This document shows, one piece after another, positions 48,485-60,414 of a DNA stretch of 64,000 nt. Position numbers and translations under genes: made by a program. The stretch's first letter is position 1; every line of letters starts with the position of its first letter. The notes under the pieces were generated by a model. The model ran no database searches, was not told the origin of the DNA, and was given only the letters and a program-made list of their open reading frames with translations. Origin of the DNA: Epiperipatus broadwayi (lineage: Eukaryota; Onychophora; Udeonychophora; Euonychophora; Peripatidae); NCBI GenBank assembly GCA_028023455.1, contig JAQFVV010000031.1, positions 3,720,001 to 3,784,000 on the forward strand, read 5' to 3'.

Positions 48485-50610
48485 GTCACTCACAAATGAA
48501 TATGGCCTGGCTGTTCCAATTTAAAAAAAAAAACAATTACTGATAGACAACAAAATAATAATACATTACAGTGACTTTTGCAATGATTATGTAAATCAGT
48601 GTGGGAAAGACAGATATGCCCCCATATATAATGTGCTACTCCAATTGTTGATTTATTTGATATTTTGTAGTGATATCTTTTAACTTCTAGCATAGCAAAC
48701 TTTTCTTTCTGAAAAACTTCAGCACCTGCTTAATTGTATCACTGCAGTGCATTTTAATCTCAGCCATGTTTTCTCAAGGAAAGGCCAATCAACATTGCAT
48801 TTTAAGAATGTCTTTAATGTAATCTTTATAATGTAAATGAGGTCTGTCTCTTCCCTAAAAACTATGCTTGAGTTCATCAAAAAATATTTTTTTAGAAATT
48901 GTGTTACTACTGTTCATTCACTTCATATAAGCAATGTAATAAATATATTATTTCTCTATAATAGAGTCTATAGTATTACACCCAGTATGGCCATAAACAT
49001 ATTGAATGGTCTTATGATCTTAACATTGTGTTTTTAGAATTTTACAAAGCAGCCTCAAATGAAGTTTTTTACTGCCCTTTATATTATGCCAATAAAAGAT
49101 TCAAATCTCATTTCCATATAACCCTTATATAGTTGCAGTAATTATATTACTATGATGAATTATATTATCTTTTAACTCATTGAATGTAACAAAGAGCACT
49201 GAAAACTGTTTATACTTCAACATCTAAATCTGTCTCTCTGCTTAAAAATCTATTGTGGTATTTCAATTAAATCACCTTTTCAAGTTAATAATTATCCAAG
49301 AAAACGGTTTCCAAAGATTTTTCTTTCATCATTATCTGATAAATAATGTTAGTTTTTTAAATATTAATTACTAAATCCTAATCTTTATAGGTTGTCTTTG
49401 AAATATTAAATATATTCTGTACATATATATTTTAAATTGTCAAGGATAACACAATCATTAACATACTATAATTCTAAAAAAAAAAAAAAAAATTATAATT
49501 TTTTTGTTTTTGCTTTTAAAAAATTTCACCAACAAAAATGTGTTATATCTTGATGCCTGTTTCATGAAGACATGTATACATAATCCCAAGACTATTATAA
49601 AAATAAAAAATAAAATTGGAGTTAATATATATCCTTGCTTAACACCAGTTTTCATTTTATATGCTTTAAATTTTCTACCAATTAAAATAGCACTTTCTTT
49701 CCATCACATAGAAGCTGTACAATATAAATAAACTTTGGTAAAACCCAACTAATGTCAAACATTTTCATGATTTATTTGGTGAATGATCAAATGTCTTGAC
49801 CAAATCAATAAAAGCAACATATAAATTACTCTTTTGTTTCTTATACTTTTGTTGCATTTGTTTGGCAACAAAAACATGTTTACGGTGCTCAAACAACCTT
49901 CTCGAATAATATTTCATCTATGACTGGAAGCAATCTATTTAAATTTTTTTAATATCTTTGTTGTGATAAATAACAATGATATTCCATAAGAATTACTGTA
50001 TTCTTGTCTGTTCTTTTAATTTTTATAAAATAGAGCAATACAAGAATTCTTAAGATCAAGCATTACAACTTTATACTTCCAAATATTTCTATAAAAATTC
50101 CAGTAGTTTGAAGCTAACATACTTAAAAAAAAATTTCCAGATAACTTATTCAATCAGCAGTCTTTCCATTTTTAAGATTAAGAATCACTAATCTGGATAT
50201 TTTTGTTTAAATCTAAATGAGTTGGTATTGTGGATATATTTTTAAAAAAGATTACCATAATCTTATTCTATCTGTTTAAAATATAATTATCACCATATGA
50301 AAAGGTGTCAGTCAAGATTTAAGAAGATTCTTCAGATCCATAAAATCAATGTATCATAAAAAAATCTAAAATAATCAAATCAGTAAGTTTCAGTATCTTT
50401 TTTCACTTATAATTTACTAAACATTTCTGCCTTTAAATCTTTATATTGGTTATGAAACTTCTCAATCAATTTGTCATGTTTACTTTCAGTCAAATCATCA
50501 ATAATAGTATCATAATGTATCAGAGATCTAGTCATAATTCTTTTTTTAGTGTACCAAAAAACAGATTTATATGTATCCACAACATCCTCCTTTAAAAAAA
50601 ATCCATATAG
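48485..50610 (-). pseudogene. Decayed LINE, family 1, reverse strand
   Basis: Read on the minus strand from about 50610, the pre-reverse-transcriptase part comes first (EDVVDTYKSVFWYTKKRIM and EKFHNQYKDLKAEMFSKL near 50400-50590). Motif A-like FIDLVKTFDHSP is near 49770-49810. Motif B is exact, MKTGVKQGYILTPILF near 49605-49655, with F-I-F after it. The C-terminal block (KLHLRLLCKILKTQC, RSYDHSICLWPYWV) is near 48970-49070. The 3' part near 48700-48830 is shared with the fragment at 57.0-57.4 kb and with 27.8-28.2 kb. The 3' end lies near 48485 (GAACAGCCAGGCCATATTCA on the minus strand). Many stops; inactive. Confidence 0.7.
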
Positions 50611-50720
50611 TAATGTGATAAACCTAAATTAGTAATTTTAGTGTTTAATGGCTGTTGAATTATCATAAACATTAGATTTTTCTAAAAAATAAGTATTAAA
50701 TTTCTTATATGAGTGAAATA

Positions 50721-51481
50721 TCATGTTTCACAAAAATGAGACCACGTCTTATATTAATTTTTGCTGCAAAAGATGACTTAAGGCTTATTTTCAGGGGGTG
50801 TCTTATTTTTTCATGTACAAAAATATACTTTTATTCAAGTACAAAAATGTATATTTAATCAAATACAAAAATCTAAATTTATTCCATATTAGTAATTTCA
50901 ACAGCACATGAATAACTTTTACTATTGTTTGAATATGTAATGGTTAGGATTATAATTTTATCATAGAACATTCTTATTTAATATGAAAATATTAAAAGTT
51001 ATTTACATTCTGTTAAATTAATAATATTTAATTTAGAATAATATATGAAATGATAAGCTGGCTAAATTAATTTGTAAACTAAGGTCACCATTAATAATAA
51101 GTTTCAGCCTTTTCAGGTATCAATATTGATTTATTTACATTACATACAGCTGAAGGTCAAATAAAAGAGGAATTCTTATATCAGACTGAATAAATGGGCA
51201 TTGATAAATCAAAAGTAAAATTGTATTTGAAAGTTTATTAAAATTAGTTATGACTGTCTGCAAAATAATTCTGATTAACATTTATTCGAGTACAAAAATC
51301 TACATTTATGTTTGTTTATATATCCATTACTTTTATGATTCAATATATCCATCCATGTGTTTCACTAAGCTGACAATCTTAATGAGAGCTTTTATTTGGA
51401 GTAGGGTTTATATTACCAGCATCCTGAAAAATCATGCTATTGCTTATTTTCTGATTAGATCTTATTTTCAGGGAAATATAG
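50721..51481. mobile_element. TA-flanked DNA transposon of the TTTCCCCGAAAATAAGAC-type ends
   Basis: The left end is TCATGTTTCACAAAAATGAG and the right end, read inward, CTATATTTCCCTGAAAATAA; both continue to AGACC/AGATC. TA lies directly outside each end (50719-50720 and 51482-51483). Further words inside are CGTCTTATATTAATTTTTGC, TGCAAAAGATGACTTAAGG, CTTATTTTCAGGGGGTGTCT, ATTCGAGTACAAAAATCTAC and AGCATCCTGAAAAATCATGC. I recall the same order of words from a repeat found in several vertebrate genomes whose ends read TACCGTGTTTCCCCGAAAAT; that is from memory and not checked. No transposase is readable, so it is non-autonomous. Confidence 0.65.
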
Positions 51482-51483
51482 TA

Positions 51484-52090
51484 GGAACTATTTTATAATG
51501 CAATTACCATTTTAATCTTTGCATGTGTAATTATATGATTTATCCATTTGCTCTTGGAAAAGTTTGTGTATTTTGCAGTTCAAATACTAACTATAACATA
51601 TTCCACAGAATGCCATTCTTTTGAATATTGATGCATTCAAGTTTCTTTATAGCTATTTTCTGCTGAATAAAGTGTTTGTTATTTATTGTTTAAATATTTT
51701 TAATAGTTTAATAATAAATGCATTTATTTTAAACAAATTGAAAAATATAATTCAATTAATAGAATTGTTTTTACCCTTAACGATATATTTAATAATAATA
51801 TTTCAAATTGTAATTGTAAATTTGAATTATTGTTTTTTATTTGGTAATGAGATAAATAAAACACTAAAAACTCACAAGAGATTATTTCTAAAGTTATATT
51901 AAGACTTTGTTACATAGAAATGGTCTCAGATATTATATATGAATAATATAATTAGGAAATTTTTAAAATAATAAATAGTAAAAATTCTGGATGAAATGTT
52001 TCCAAAAAAAAAGAAATAATACTATATCATAAAGTTCATTAATGAAAATAAAACATCATATGATCACCATTTCTTATGCTTTCTCATAAC
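51484..52090. other. AT-rich stretch, no gene recognised
   Basis: A 93-codon plus-strand frame at 51621-51902 is hydrophobic (Phe, Leu, Ile, Asn) and without a recognised motif; the AT-rich composition can give this by chance. The last 30 bases (AACATCATATGATCACCATT) already match the outer flank of family B elements. Confidence 0.5.
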
Positions 52091-52094
52091 TGTT

Positions 52095-52950
52095 ATTAAA
52101 ACAGGCAAAACTCTCTATACATATTGCCACTCAGTGCAAGTCAGAGTAATCAATGGATGCCAGAATTCCCATTGAGTGCCTATTAATCCAATATCACCAG
52201 ATTAGTTTCTGGCTTGTGACCTTCGTCAGTGAGGAGTCTTGGATCTGAGAGCACTGCACCTAGATATTAGGATCTAATGTAACCCTCCAGTGGCCACCTT
52301 TTATCTCTACTTAATTACAAAACTGTGAGTCTTAAATTGAAAACATCTTAATATTTTAAATCCAAGCTCATTAGCTTATACAGTCATACAGGTCTGAATT
52401 CAGTTCAGCACCTATACATTTTGGTGTTTTTGGTTCCTTAATAATGACAGCCATCATTATCCTATTAGGCAGGATTGGTTTTAAGCCAATAAACATCACA
52501 TGATTGTTATGCTTTCTCATAACTGTTATTAAAACAGGCAAAACTCTATACATATTGTCACTCAGTGCAAACCTGCCTAATAGGATGGTGATCACTGTGG
52601 TTATTAAGAAATCAAAGACAGCAAAATGTATAGGTGCTGTACTGAGTTCAGACCTATATGACTGACCGTATAAGTTAATGAGCTTGGATTGAAAATACTA
52701 AGATGTTTTCAATTTAAGACTCATAGTTTTGTAGTTAAGTAGAGATAAAAGGTGGCTGCTGGAGGATTGCATTAGATCCTAAGATCTAGGTGCAGTGCTC
52801 TCAGATCCAAGGCTCCTCACTGACAAAGGCCACAAGCCAGAAACTAGTTTGGGGATATTGAATGAGAATGCGCTAGATGGAGATTTTATGCACAAGCCTT
52901 CTGGCATCCATTGATTACTCTGGCTTGTACTGAGTGGCAATATGTATAGA
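52095..52950. mobile_element. Large foldback element, family B (B3)
   Basis: The left arm (about 52111-52475) and right arm (about 52567-52950) are inverted copies over about 370 bases. Words appear in order from the outside: TACATATTGCCACTCAGTGC, GAGTAATCAATGGATGCCAG, CTAATCCAATAT-like, TCGTCAGTGAGGAG, GGATCTGAGAGCACTGCACC, GGTGGC/GCCACC, TTTTATCTCTACTTAA, AAGCTCATTAGCTTATACRG, CTGAATTCAGTTCAGCACCT and CCTATTAGGCAGG. The loop (about 52476-52566) carries a second copy of the element's own left terminus, AACAGGCAAAACTCTATACA. The left side also has the outer TAACTGTTATTAAAACAGG word seen at B2; the right side lacks it. No protein is encoded. Confidence 0.88.
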
Positions 52951-54235
52951 AAATAAAACATAAAGACATCTATCTGTTCATCATAGTAAAAGAAGTATAA
53001 AGTTAAAAAAATGAAGAATAAAGGTTACTCTAGACATGCTGGATTGCAGTTCTCTGTTGAACATATTCATTGCTTATTTTTATAAAGGACAATATTCAAA
53101 ATATGTTGGAACACAGTTGAAATATCGGAAAGAAGTAAAGAATAAGAATTATTCAACATGCTTTGCAACTAGTTATTTATATTAATGAAGAATTAAATAA
53201 GTTTCATCAAAGAGGTTCAATGTAATATTTAGGAAAATATTCATGAGTTTTGTTACCAAAGAAAATTAATTAAGTAATTGCAAAATTATTATCATCAAGA
53301 AATTTAACCAAAATTAAGAAATATAAGGTAAAGTTGTGGATCCACAAGCTAAAGGTTCCTCCATCAATTCTCAAATGAGTAAACAAAAATCTTAATTTAT
53401 TCAACTGAAGTGGAACTATAATGCTTAATTTGCTGTTCTAAAAATCACATGACTTTTTGAGCATACTATTTGTATTAATTTTTTTATAATCAATGACGAC
53501 TTCATCTCATAAATTTTCATTATTATAAACTGAAAATTTTTAATTTTTAAAGTAGAAAATAGATTTTACAAATATTAAAATTCTTTCTCAGAAACTAGTT
53601 ATTAAACATTAAGAGAGACCACTGATACTCTTAAACAACTAAACTCCATTAATAAGCATGATAACAATATTAAGCTACTTTTTATTTTAAAAACAATTTA
53701 TAAATATATTGACCAAAAATATCATTAATTTTAAATTTCAGTTTATCATTCTCCATTGCTCTTCTTCCTGACTCTGAACTACTTCTAAGTACACATTTAT
53801 TGAACAAAAAATCATATTCTATTTCAATAATTTATATATTGATCTAAAAAGCTATCATATTTAAACCTTCCTTGTCATTTATCATTACCTTCACCTATAC
53901 TTTGTTTCTTGATTTTATTATGCAAAATACTTGATCAAATGTCTGATAAATTTAAAATCAGATATTTAAGATATCTTTAAGTTAACAGTTTTCAGATTTT
54001 TAGGCATCTTGCAACATCTTTGAATGTCTTATTCCTACTCATACAATGGCTGGTGAGATCTAGCTGAAACATTGATGTAATGATAATATTTAAAAGAAAA
54101 CAATATATACACAAATGAATCTGAAATGTACATTCACATCATTTATCATGAAAATCTTCAATATAAATATATATAAACACATAATTAATTTCTCTATAAT
54201 TCCCTATTGACTGATTAAATAGAATCCATGAGTTA
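52951..54235. other. AT-rich stretch, no gene recognised
   Basis: No clear domain or repeat family on either strand. The downstream part of the LINE fragment at 54.24 kb may extend into it unrecognisably. Confidence 0.45.
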
Positions 54236-54400
54236 AATTTCATCCATGTTGTTGCCAATATTATCTGCTTTCATTTTAATCATCTGTGACATCCATTCTG
54301 CATACCATGTGCTATCTTTTTTTTCATCTTTAATTAAAAGTTGTCCTTCAATATTTTTTAAAAATGTTCTCATATGTTTATTAATAATATTATTCATATG
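54236..54400 (-). pseudogene. LINE fragment, region before the reverse transcriptase
   Basis: The minus-strand frame gives KHMRTFLKNIEGQLLIKDEK followed by KDSTWYAEWMSQMIKMKADN. The pattern IEGQLLIKDEK...WYAEWM resembles the GxLLTDEKEVxxRWAEYFEELLN segment that precedes the reverse transcriptase in many animal LINEs. The expected core is not readable downstream on the minus strand. This is a short, low-certainty relic. It overlaps an antisense plus-strand frame at 54246-54551 that is hydrophobic and judged spurious. Confidence 0.4.
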
Positions 54401-55559
54401 TTACAGTACTTATTTCTATGATTATACTTTAAACTATTTAGTTATTTTTTGGGTTAATAGTATATATGATATTGCAGGATTCTTAATTATTTTCATGATT
54501 ATAAAATATAGTATGCATAGTGCTATTCGTATGCTACTTATTTTTGTGTGAGAAAATTTGAAAGATTATTCTTGCTTTAAATTTTCATTAAAATTATATC
54601 TGGATAATGAACAAACAAAGTAAAGATATAGCTAATAATCTTAAATGAAATTTTTATAAGTTTGTATACAATTTTTTTTACCAATATTTAAATGGACTGA
54701 AGTTATTTAAGATGGTTTATAAATGTTGATATACTTACACAAGAATAATATTTCTAAAGTAGGATTTGTATTTATTTTCTAACTTTACTATTCAAAGTTT
54801 TTTTGTGTTTTATGAAGAATTTTTTTGTTGTTGTTTTCTGCATTTATGTTTTACACTCATCCCTGTGAATTAAATAGTTAATTATTTATGTCTTATTTGA
54901 CTAAAATAAGTTTGCAAGTTTAAATAAAGATCAAGTTTTGATCTTCACCAATTTTAATTTTTAATAATGCTTTTATCCTTAATCTATTGAAAGAACAATA
55001 TGTAACTGTATATATACATATAGTGTATAACTTTTTGTGAGCTCATAATTACTAAGCAAAAAAATGGCAAACGTAAGATTCTAAAGGTAGGTGTGATCGT
55101 TTTTATATAATGATTACACCTATCATCTTATCGTAAAATGTATATTGAGTCCCCATATTCTTTATCTAACAATCCTTCATAAGAAAATATTGTTATATCT
55201 TCATTGACTTTCTTTTATTTTTACTTCTTTACTCTAAATCTCCAAAATCAGAACATTTTCTCCAAGCTTTTCTGGGTCTTGCTTTATCTGTATGTAGAAA
55301 TGGCTACTTACTTTTTTAAGACTACTTAATTTATTTATTTTTATGTTTTTTTCTTACTTTAAAATATTTGTTCATCCTAATATCTCTTTTACTTTCTAAT
55401 TTAATCTTTTTCAACATTTTTTTACATTGCTAATTTTACCTTAGTGTCATTTCTCTGTTATCCTTCAAATTTACATCTTTAAAACTTCAAATATTTTATT
55501 CATTTTCTTAATTTTCCACATTTATTCTCTATATAAGTATCTCAAACACAACATTTAAA

Positions 55560-56360
55560 AAAACTTTTTAATTTTAAATTTCAGTAAATCACAAATATGT
55601 ACCTGTTTTTATTTAAAATCTCTGTAATCACTGCAATTTTTACACTAATTTTCTTTATTATTACTTCTTCATTAGCATTGACTTTTTTTTTATAACTTTT
55701 TGTCTGATACTTATTTTTAATATTTTCACCATATTACTAATTTTAATACTTTAGTTTTATTTAGTTTCAGTTCAAAATTAATATTTTTTTTTCCATGTGT
55801 CATAGCATCGGCCGGGACGCGAACCCCCAACCGTCTGCAACCAACTACTTGCTTGCATGGCGGCTGCGATACCTCTCGGCTAACACGTAAGACGATATTT
55901 TGTTAAGCTTATTCTCATTATTCACAAATAAAATTTGATGTGATATTTTCTACCACCGATGCTACCACTACCTTTATCAAACCATCACTCATCTTACAAA
56001 TCTATATTAAACAGGAGATAAACAATTTCTCTGCATTTTTACTGCCTTCTATATTTAGTTTTTCAAGTAATAAAATCATTAAAGCTTATAAATTATTTTT
56101 CATTCATACACAAGTTTTTTTTCAATCTAATTTTTTTTTTTCTTTTTAAAGATATCTAACAAAGTGCCAAATAATTCATAAATTCTTTTCAAGATCAATG
56201 AAGCAAAGATTCACTTCACTTCATCTTTCTCTTCATATGGCAATAATAATTCTCACTATTATAATTGTATCAGTCATCCCTTTAATTTTTTTTTTTTAGT
56301 CCAAGTTGTTCTGTGTTTGTAATCTAATGAAAATCCATTCATTTACGACCCGTAGTAACA
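55560..56360 (-). pseudogene. Decayed LINE reverse transcriptase, split by a SINE
   Basis: Near 56165-56215 the minus-strand frame gives VNLCFIDLEKN, a motif A (FIDxxKAFD) with its first catalytic Asp. Near 55990-56080 a block ending ICKMSDGLIKVVVASVVENI follows. Below the SINE, near 55690-55780, LKLNKTKVLKISN with a later IRQKVIKK matches the L-x-L-N-x-x-K-T-K-V thumb region. The order fits a reverse transcriptase running right to left. A tRNA-derived SINE (55782-55890) sits between these blocks. Catalytic motif C (FADD) is not readable. Family assignment is uncertain. Confidence 0.5.
55782..55890 (-). mobile_element. tRNA-derived SINE (family V, long-head type)
   Basis: Minus strand: the A box TTAGCCGAGAGGTATCG, then CCGCCATGCAAGCAAGTAGT, TGGTTGCAGACGGTTG, the B box GGGGTTCGCGTCCCGG, then CCGATGCTATGACACATGG and an A run. 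It agrees with the copy at 8.66 kb over the whole length and is better preserved in both boxes (more CpG retained), so it is probably younger. It interrupts a LINE relic. Confidence 0.88.
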
Positions 56361-57000
56361 CCTTAAACTGTATATAAAATTAATCTAATTATATGTTTTA
56401 AATTTTTTACATTTTATTGCATTAGCCCATTTTCACTTGAATCACTTTTTTAAAAAAAAAATCTAATGTCTATTTTTCTAACATGTATTTTACATTACAA
56501 ATACAGGTAAAATACCATTAATTCAAATACCTATCAAATAAAAACTTCTTTAACCAAACAAAATTTAGAAATGATAATTAGCCTCTTACAATAAGTAAAT
56601 TAAGTGTATATATATTTATAAACAAAAATTTAAAAAAAAAACATTCAATAAATATTTATAAATTTATGAAATTAATTGCAGTAAATTGCCTGATGTTTTT
56701 TTTTTATTTAACAGAGTTTAGAGTATATAAGAAGAGGATTTAAAAAATCTATTTTTGAAATTTAAAATATTCACAAACCGAAGATTAATGATGTTTTAAT
56801 TATATAAACTAGTTCTCATTGGAATCCATCAATTCTTTGTGTTTTATAATGTTTGAATTTATTTAAAGCTTTTATAAATCTTTTTTTTCATTATGGTGTA
56901 ACCTATGTCATCCTTATCTAACTGACATTTATATTTAAATAATGTAAAAGGCATTTTTTTTCATTATCACTGACAGTCACTCATTGGTCATTCTAACTTG
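56361..57000. other. AT-rich stretch, no gene recognised
   Basis: A/T runs; no reading frame or repeat family recognised. Confidence 0.5.
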
Positions 57001-57004
57001 AGAC

Positions 57005-57395
57005 AAAAGAAAAAATTAAGTGGAACTAAAGTTAAAGATTTGTGATATTTATTAAAATCAATCCAAGTACTACAAATATGATGATCTCATTCTTGAGTCA
57101 GTTTTCTTGATATAATGTGAAATAAATGATATTTCTGAAAGACTTCAACACTTTGTCTAATTGTAGATCTCTATTGCAGTCATCTTTAGATATATCTTCA
57201 TAATGAAAGCAATTAATATTGCATTTCTTTAGAAAATCTTTTAGTTAATCTTTACAATATACAACAGGTTGGCCTCTGCCATGAAAATCACATCCAAAGT
57301 CTCTTAAAGTAATTTTTAGAAGGTCTATTACTCATTATCTGCTAACATTCTCATTCCAGTGAAAATGTGTCTTAACAAATCTAAATTATATATAT
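57005..57395 (-). pseudogene. LINE 3' fragment, family 1
   Basis: The plus-strand words GACTTCAACACTTTGTCTAA, TTGTAGATCTCTATTGCAGT, AAGCAATTAATATTGCATTT, TAGTTAATCTTTACAATATA and GGTTGGCCTCTGCCATGAAA parallel GAAAAACTTCAGCACCTGC through GAGGTCTGTCTCTTCCCT in the copy at 48.70-48.85 kb. That makes it a 3' piece of the same minus-strand LINE family. It is cut at its 5' side by the family C palindrome. Confidence 0.6.
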
Positions 57396-57397
57396 AT

Positions 57398-57720
57398 GAT
57401 CAGCAGATGGAGCTTTACCAATAGCCTACTATCAAGCTTTGTTTACATAAATGCTGAGAGAATTCAATATCTCTTTCATTGTCTTCAACTTTAAACCATG
57501 GTTTCGAGCTAGTTGGCTCTCGTCAAATAAAAGGTAGGAAGACTAGAAACTAGATCTAAATTTCTAATTTCTAGTCTTCCTACTCCTTTACTGACATGTG
57601 CCAACTAGCTCGAAACCATGGTTGGATATAATGAAAGAGATATTGAATTCTATCTCTCCCAGCATTTATGTAAACAAAGCTTGATAGTGGGCTATTGGTA
57701 AAGCTCCATCTAGTGATCAT
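57398..57720. mobile_element. Near-perfect 320-base palindrome (foldback family C)
   Basis: The left half starts TGATCAGCAGATGGAGCTTT and runs ACCAATAGCCTACTATCAAG, CTTTGTTTACATAAATGCTG, CAATATCTCTTTCATT, AACCATGGTTTCGAGCTAGT. The right half is its inverse, ending AAAGCTCCATCTAGTGATCA. The centre is near 57555-57570 (AGAAACTAGATCTAAATTTC). Only small indels separate the halves, so there is essentially no loop. There is no coding potential and no obvious target duplication. It sits at the edge of a LINE fragment, suggesting insertion into it. Confidence 0.88.
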
Positions 57721-60390
57721 AAAATGAAGCTATGAGCAAGTTATGAAATTTATAGTTTTTTTTGTTTATCATTAATATATATATATATATGATAAATAAA
57801 TTGCATAAGTAAAAAGAACATTAATATATACCATCACATCAAGCTCAATAAATGTTGATTAGACTTACCATCTTCTCAATATATATTCAAAATATTACAG
57901 AACAATTTAAAATTATTTTTTTTAGTGTCTTTACATTTCATCAAATGAATATTTATGATTCATTTTCATACAAATTTAGCAGAATTATTCTTTATATACT
58001 TAATTTAGTTAAAGTAGTTATATTATTATAATAGAGCTACATAAAAACTAGAAATACGCATCATCAATATCATTAACAGTAGTTACTCATAAACAACTAT
58101 TGTCATTTTCAACTTCAAGAAGAAGAAAAACGAGTTATAAATGCAATTTTCACTGATAATACAAAATAATATGCAAAAAAATGCAAATTAATCCATATAT
58201 CAAATAGTGATCTATTTGATCTTTTTATTTGATATCTTGCAACACTTTCTTTAAATCTATTTTACATAAAACTTTTTTTCTGAAAAATTTGTTATATAAA
58301 TCATATATATTATTCATATTTTCAATCTATTAATTTTATTGATTAATAAATTTGTGTGATTTTTCTTTTTCCAATCAAATTTCTTTGTTCTACTGTAAAT
58401 TAAATTAAAGTCTCCTTTTCTTTGTAATTCTATCTCGTTATTTTTTTTTTCTAAATACTCTTTTCCAATTTTATTTTACCTCATACCTTAGCTTATTATT
58501 AAGCCTTCCAAATATATTTCAATCTTTTAAAGAATGAATAATTTTCCTTTATCTTTATTATTTTATTTATCATCCTATTTAATAACATGTTTTTTTACTC
58601 TTTAGTTTCTTTCATAATCTTCTGTTTTATTTCTTAAATATTTCCCTTTACATTCACTTTATTAATTAACCTATTTATACTCCTTTTACTTATCAAATAA
58701 ATCTGCAAATTATTCTTGAATTTTTTTTAAAATTATCAATAGCTTATTTATTTTTTACTTTATTTCCTTTGCATATATATTCTTATTGTTTTATTATTAA
58801 CATCTATAGCTTATAGCAGAAACAATTTAAAATGTCAGTGACAATTGCATAGTTATATTAAGGAACAAAATATCATATCAAATTGAGTGAGAGAAAGCAA
58901 TCATAAATTACTTTCATATATTATATTGAAACAATTATAGTCAGATAGAATACTATTCATGTTGTTGTAAAAAGTAACATTGACTTTGTAATATCTGATA
59001 ATAATATATAATTGAAGATTATTTTTATGAGCAAGTTACTGAAGTTTAAATTAATAACTTTCTTTATATAGAAAATATAGGCCATTTATTATATTTAAAT
59101 ATTATTTATTTCAGTAATTCAATATATCTTACAGTTATGAAGCTGTTATTATATAACTAGATGTGAAAAACGACACAGAGAAGCTATTTCAATTTGAAAA
59201 AAATATCAATATGAAACCTAAGTATGAAGATATAATAAATTTGTATTGGAAAAAAAATATATCCTTTAAATTTAAAAAAAAAAAAATGAAAATCCTTTTC
59301 TTTTAATTTTATCATGATTATTAAAATATAATGTTAAATGATGTAAAGTATAGCACTCTTTGTTTTTCAACGCTTTGTTTATTTCTCTTTGACCATTGTC
59401 CAATAATTTTTCCACGGCTGTCTTTTTATTTATTTGGATAACAATTCCAAAGAAAAACTGCTAGAGTCTAGCTAGACAGTCAAAACAACTTTGGAACAAA
59501 AATTTAAAAAAGGTAATATAATGCTTATTATCTTTTAGACTTGTAATGTAGTTTTAAGATTCTTAATGCATATAAAAAAAATAATAATAATCATGATTAA
59601 ACAATTTACTATGACTTTTCGTGGCATCAGGTTTCTTATAAATGGATATGATTAAATCTCAAAGCAATTAAAACCCAATACTAAAGTATCCAGTTCAAGT
59701 ATATTGTAGATTCGTTTTAAAGTTATCTGTTCTTTTATCAGGTTTTTTTTAATGGGTTTTAATTATTACAGTTTAATTCTAGCTACAACTATTTGGTGAA
59801 ATGCAAATTAATCTTCAAAAGTAATGTTATAAATATAAGCTGTTCATTTCTAATGATCTCTCTATTTTAAATTATAAACATTGTATGTGGGTGAGAGTGG
59901 GTGAAAAAGGATGTATAAATATCTCATCTTTATATGTAAATAATTTAAAACATTTTTCCAATTTAAAATTTACTTTGTTAATGTATACAAATCAACATAC
60001 ATATATGTGTGCAAGTATGCAGTTTATCATAATTAGCTTCTTTTTTAAAAAAAAACCACGCTCCAATAGTTTATCAGGATATTATTAAGCAAATAGAGTG
60101 ATTCAGTATAAAATATAATTTATCAGTTAAAAATTCGACGATGCATATGTATAATATTAAATTTATCATATTTAAAAGAAAATAAGGGAAAATACAGAAG
60201 AGAAAATAAAAACAATTTCTATTTTACCCTTGAAAATCTAAATTAGAAAGTGGAAATGTTAAACTGATCTGAAAATTAATCTTTTCTCTTTCATTTATTT
60301 TCTCCCCCGCGTTTTTGTTTTTTTAATTGAAAAATTTTTAGTTCTTTAAATTTAATTCATAAACTTTGTTATAAATTATTAAAATACTGT
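57721..60390. other. AT-rich stretch, no gene recognised
   Basis: T-rich on the plus strand at 58200-58800, where an eroded minus-strand LINE would be plausible, but no motif could be read. A TA run lies at 57775-57791. The open frame at 59885-60088 has no recognised domain. Confidence 0.45.
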
Positions 60391-60414
60391 ACTCATTTTT
60401 TCTTCTATTCTACT

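Noticed and set aside
51621-51902. A 93-codon hydrophobic frame resembling membrane segments
   Set aside because: Composition follows from AT richness; no motif, no upstream signal and no second copy.
54246-54551. A 101-codon hydrophobic plus-strand frame, possibly a membrane protein
   Set aside because: Antisense to a LINE relic, with a composition expected from T-rich DNA and no conserved pattern.
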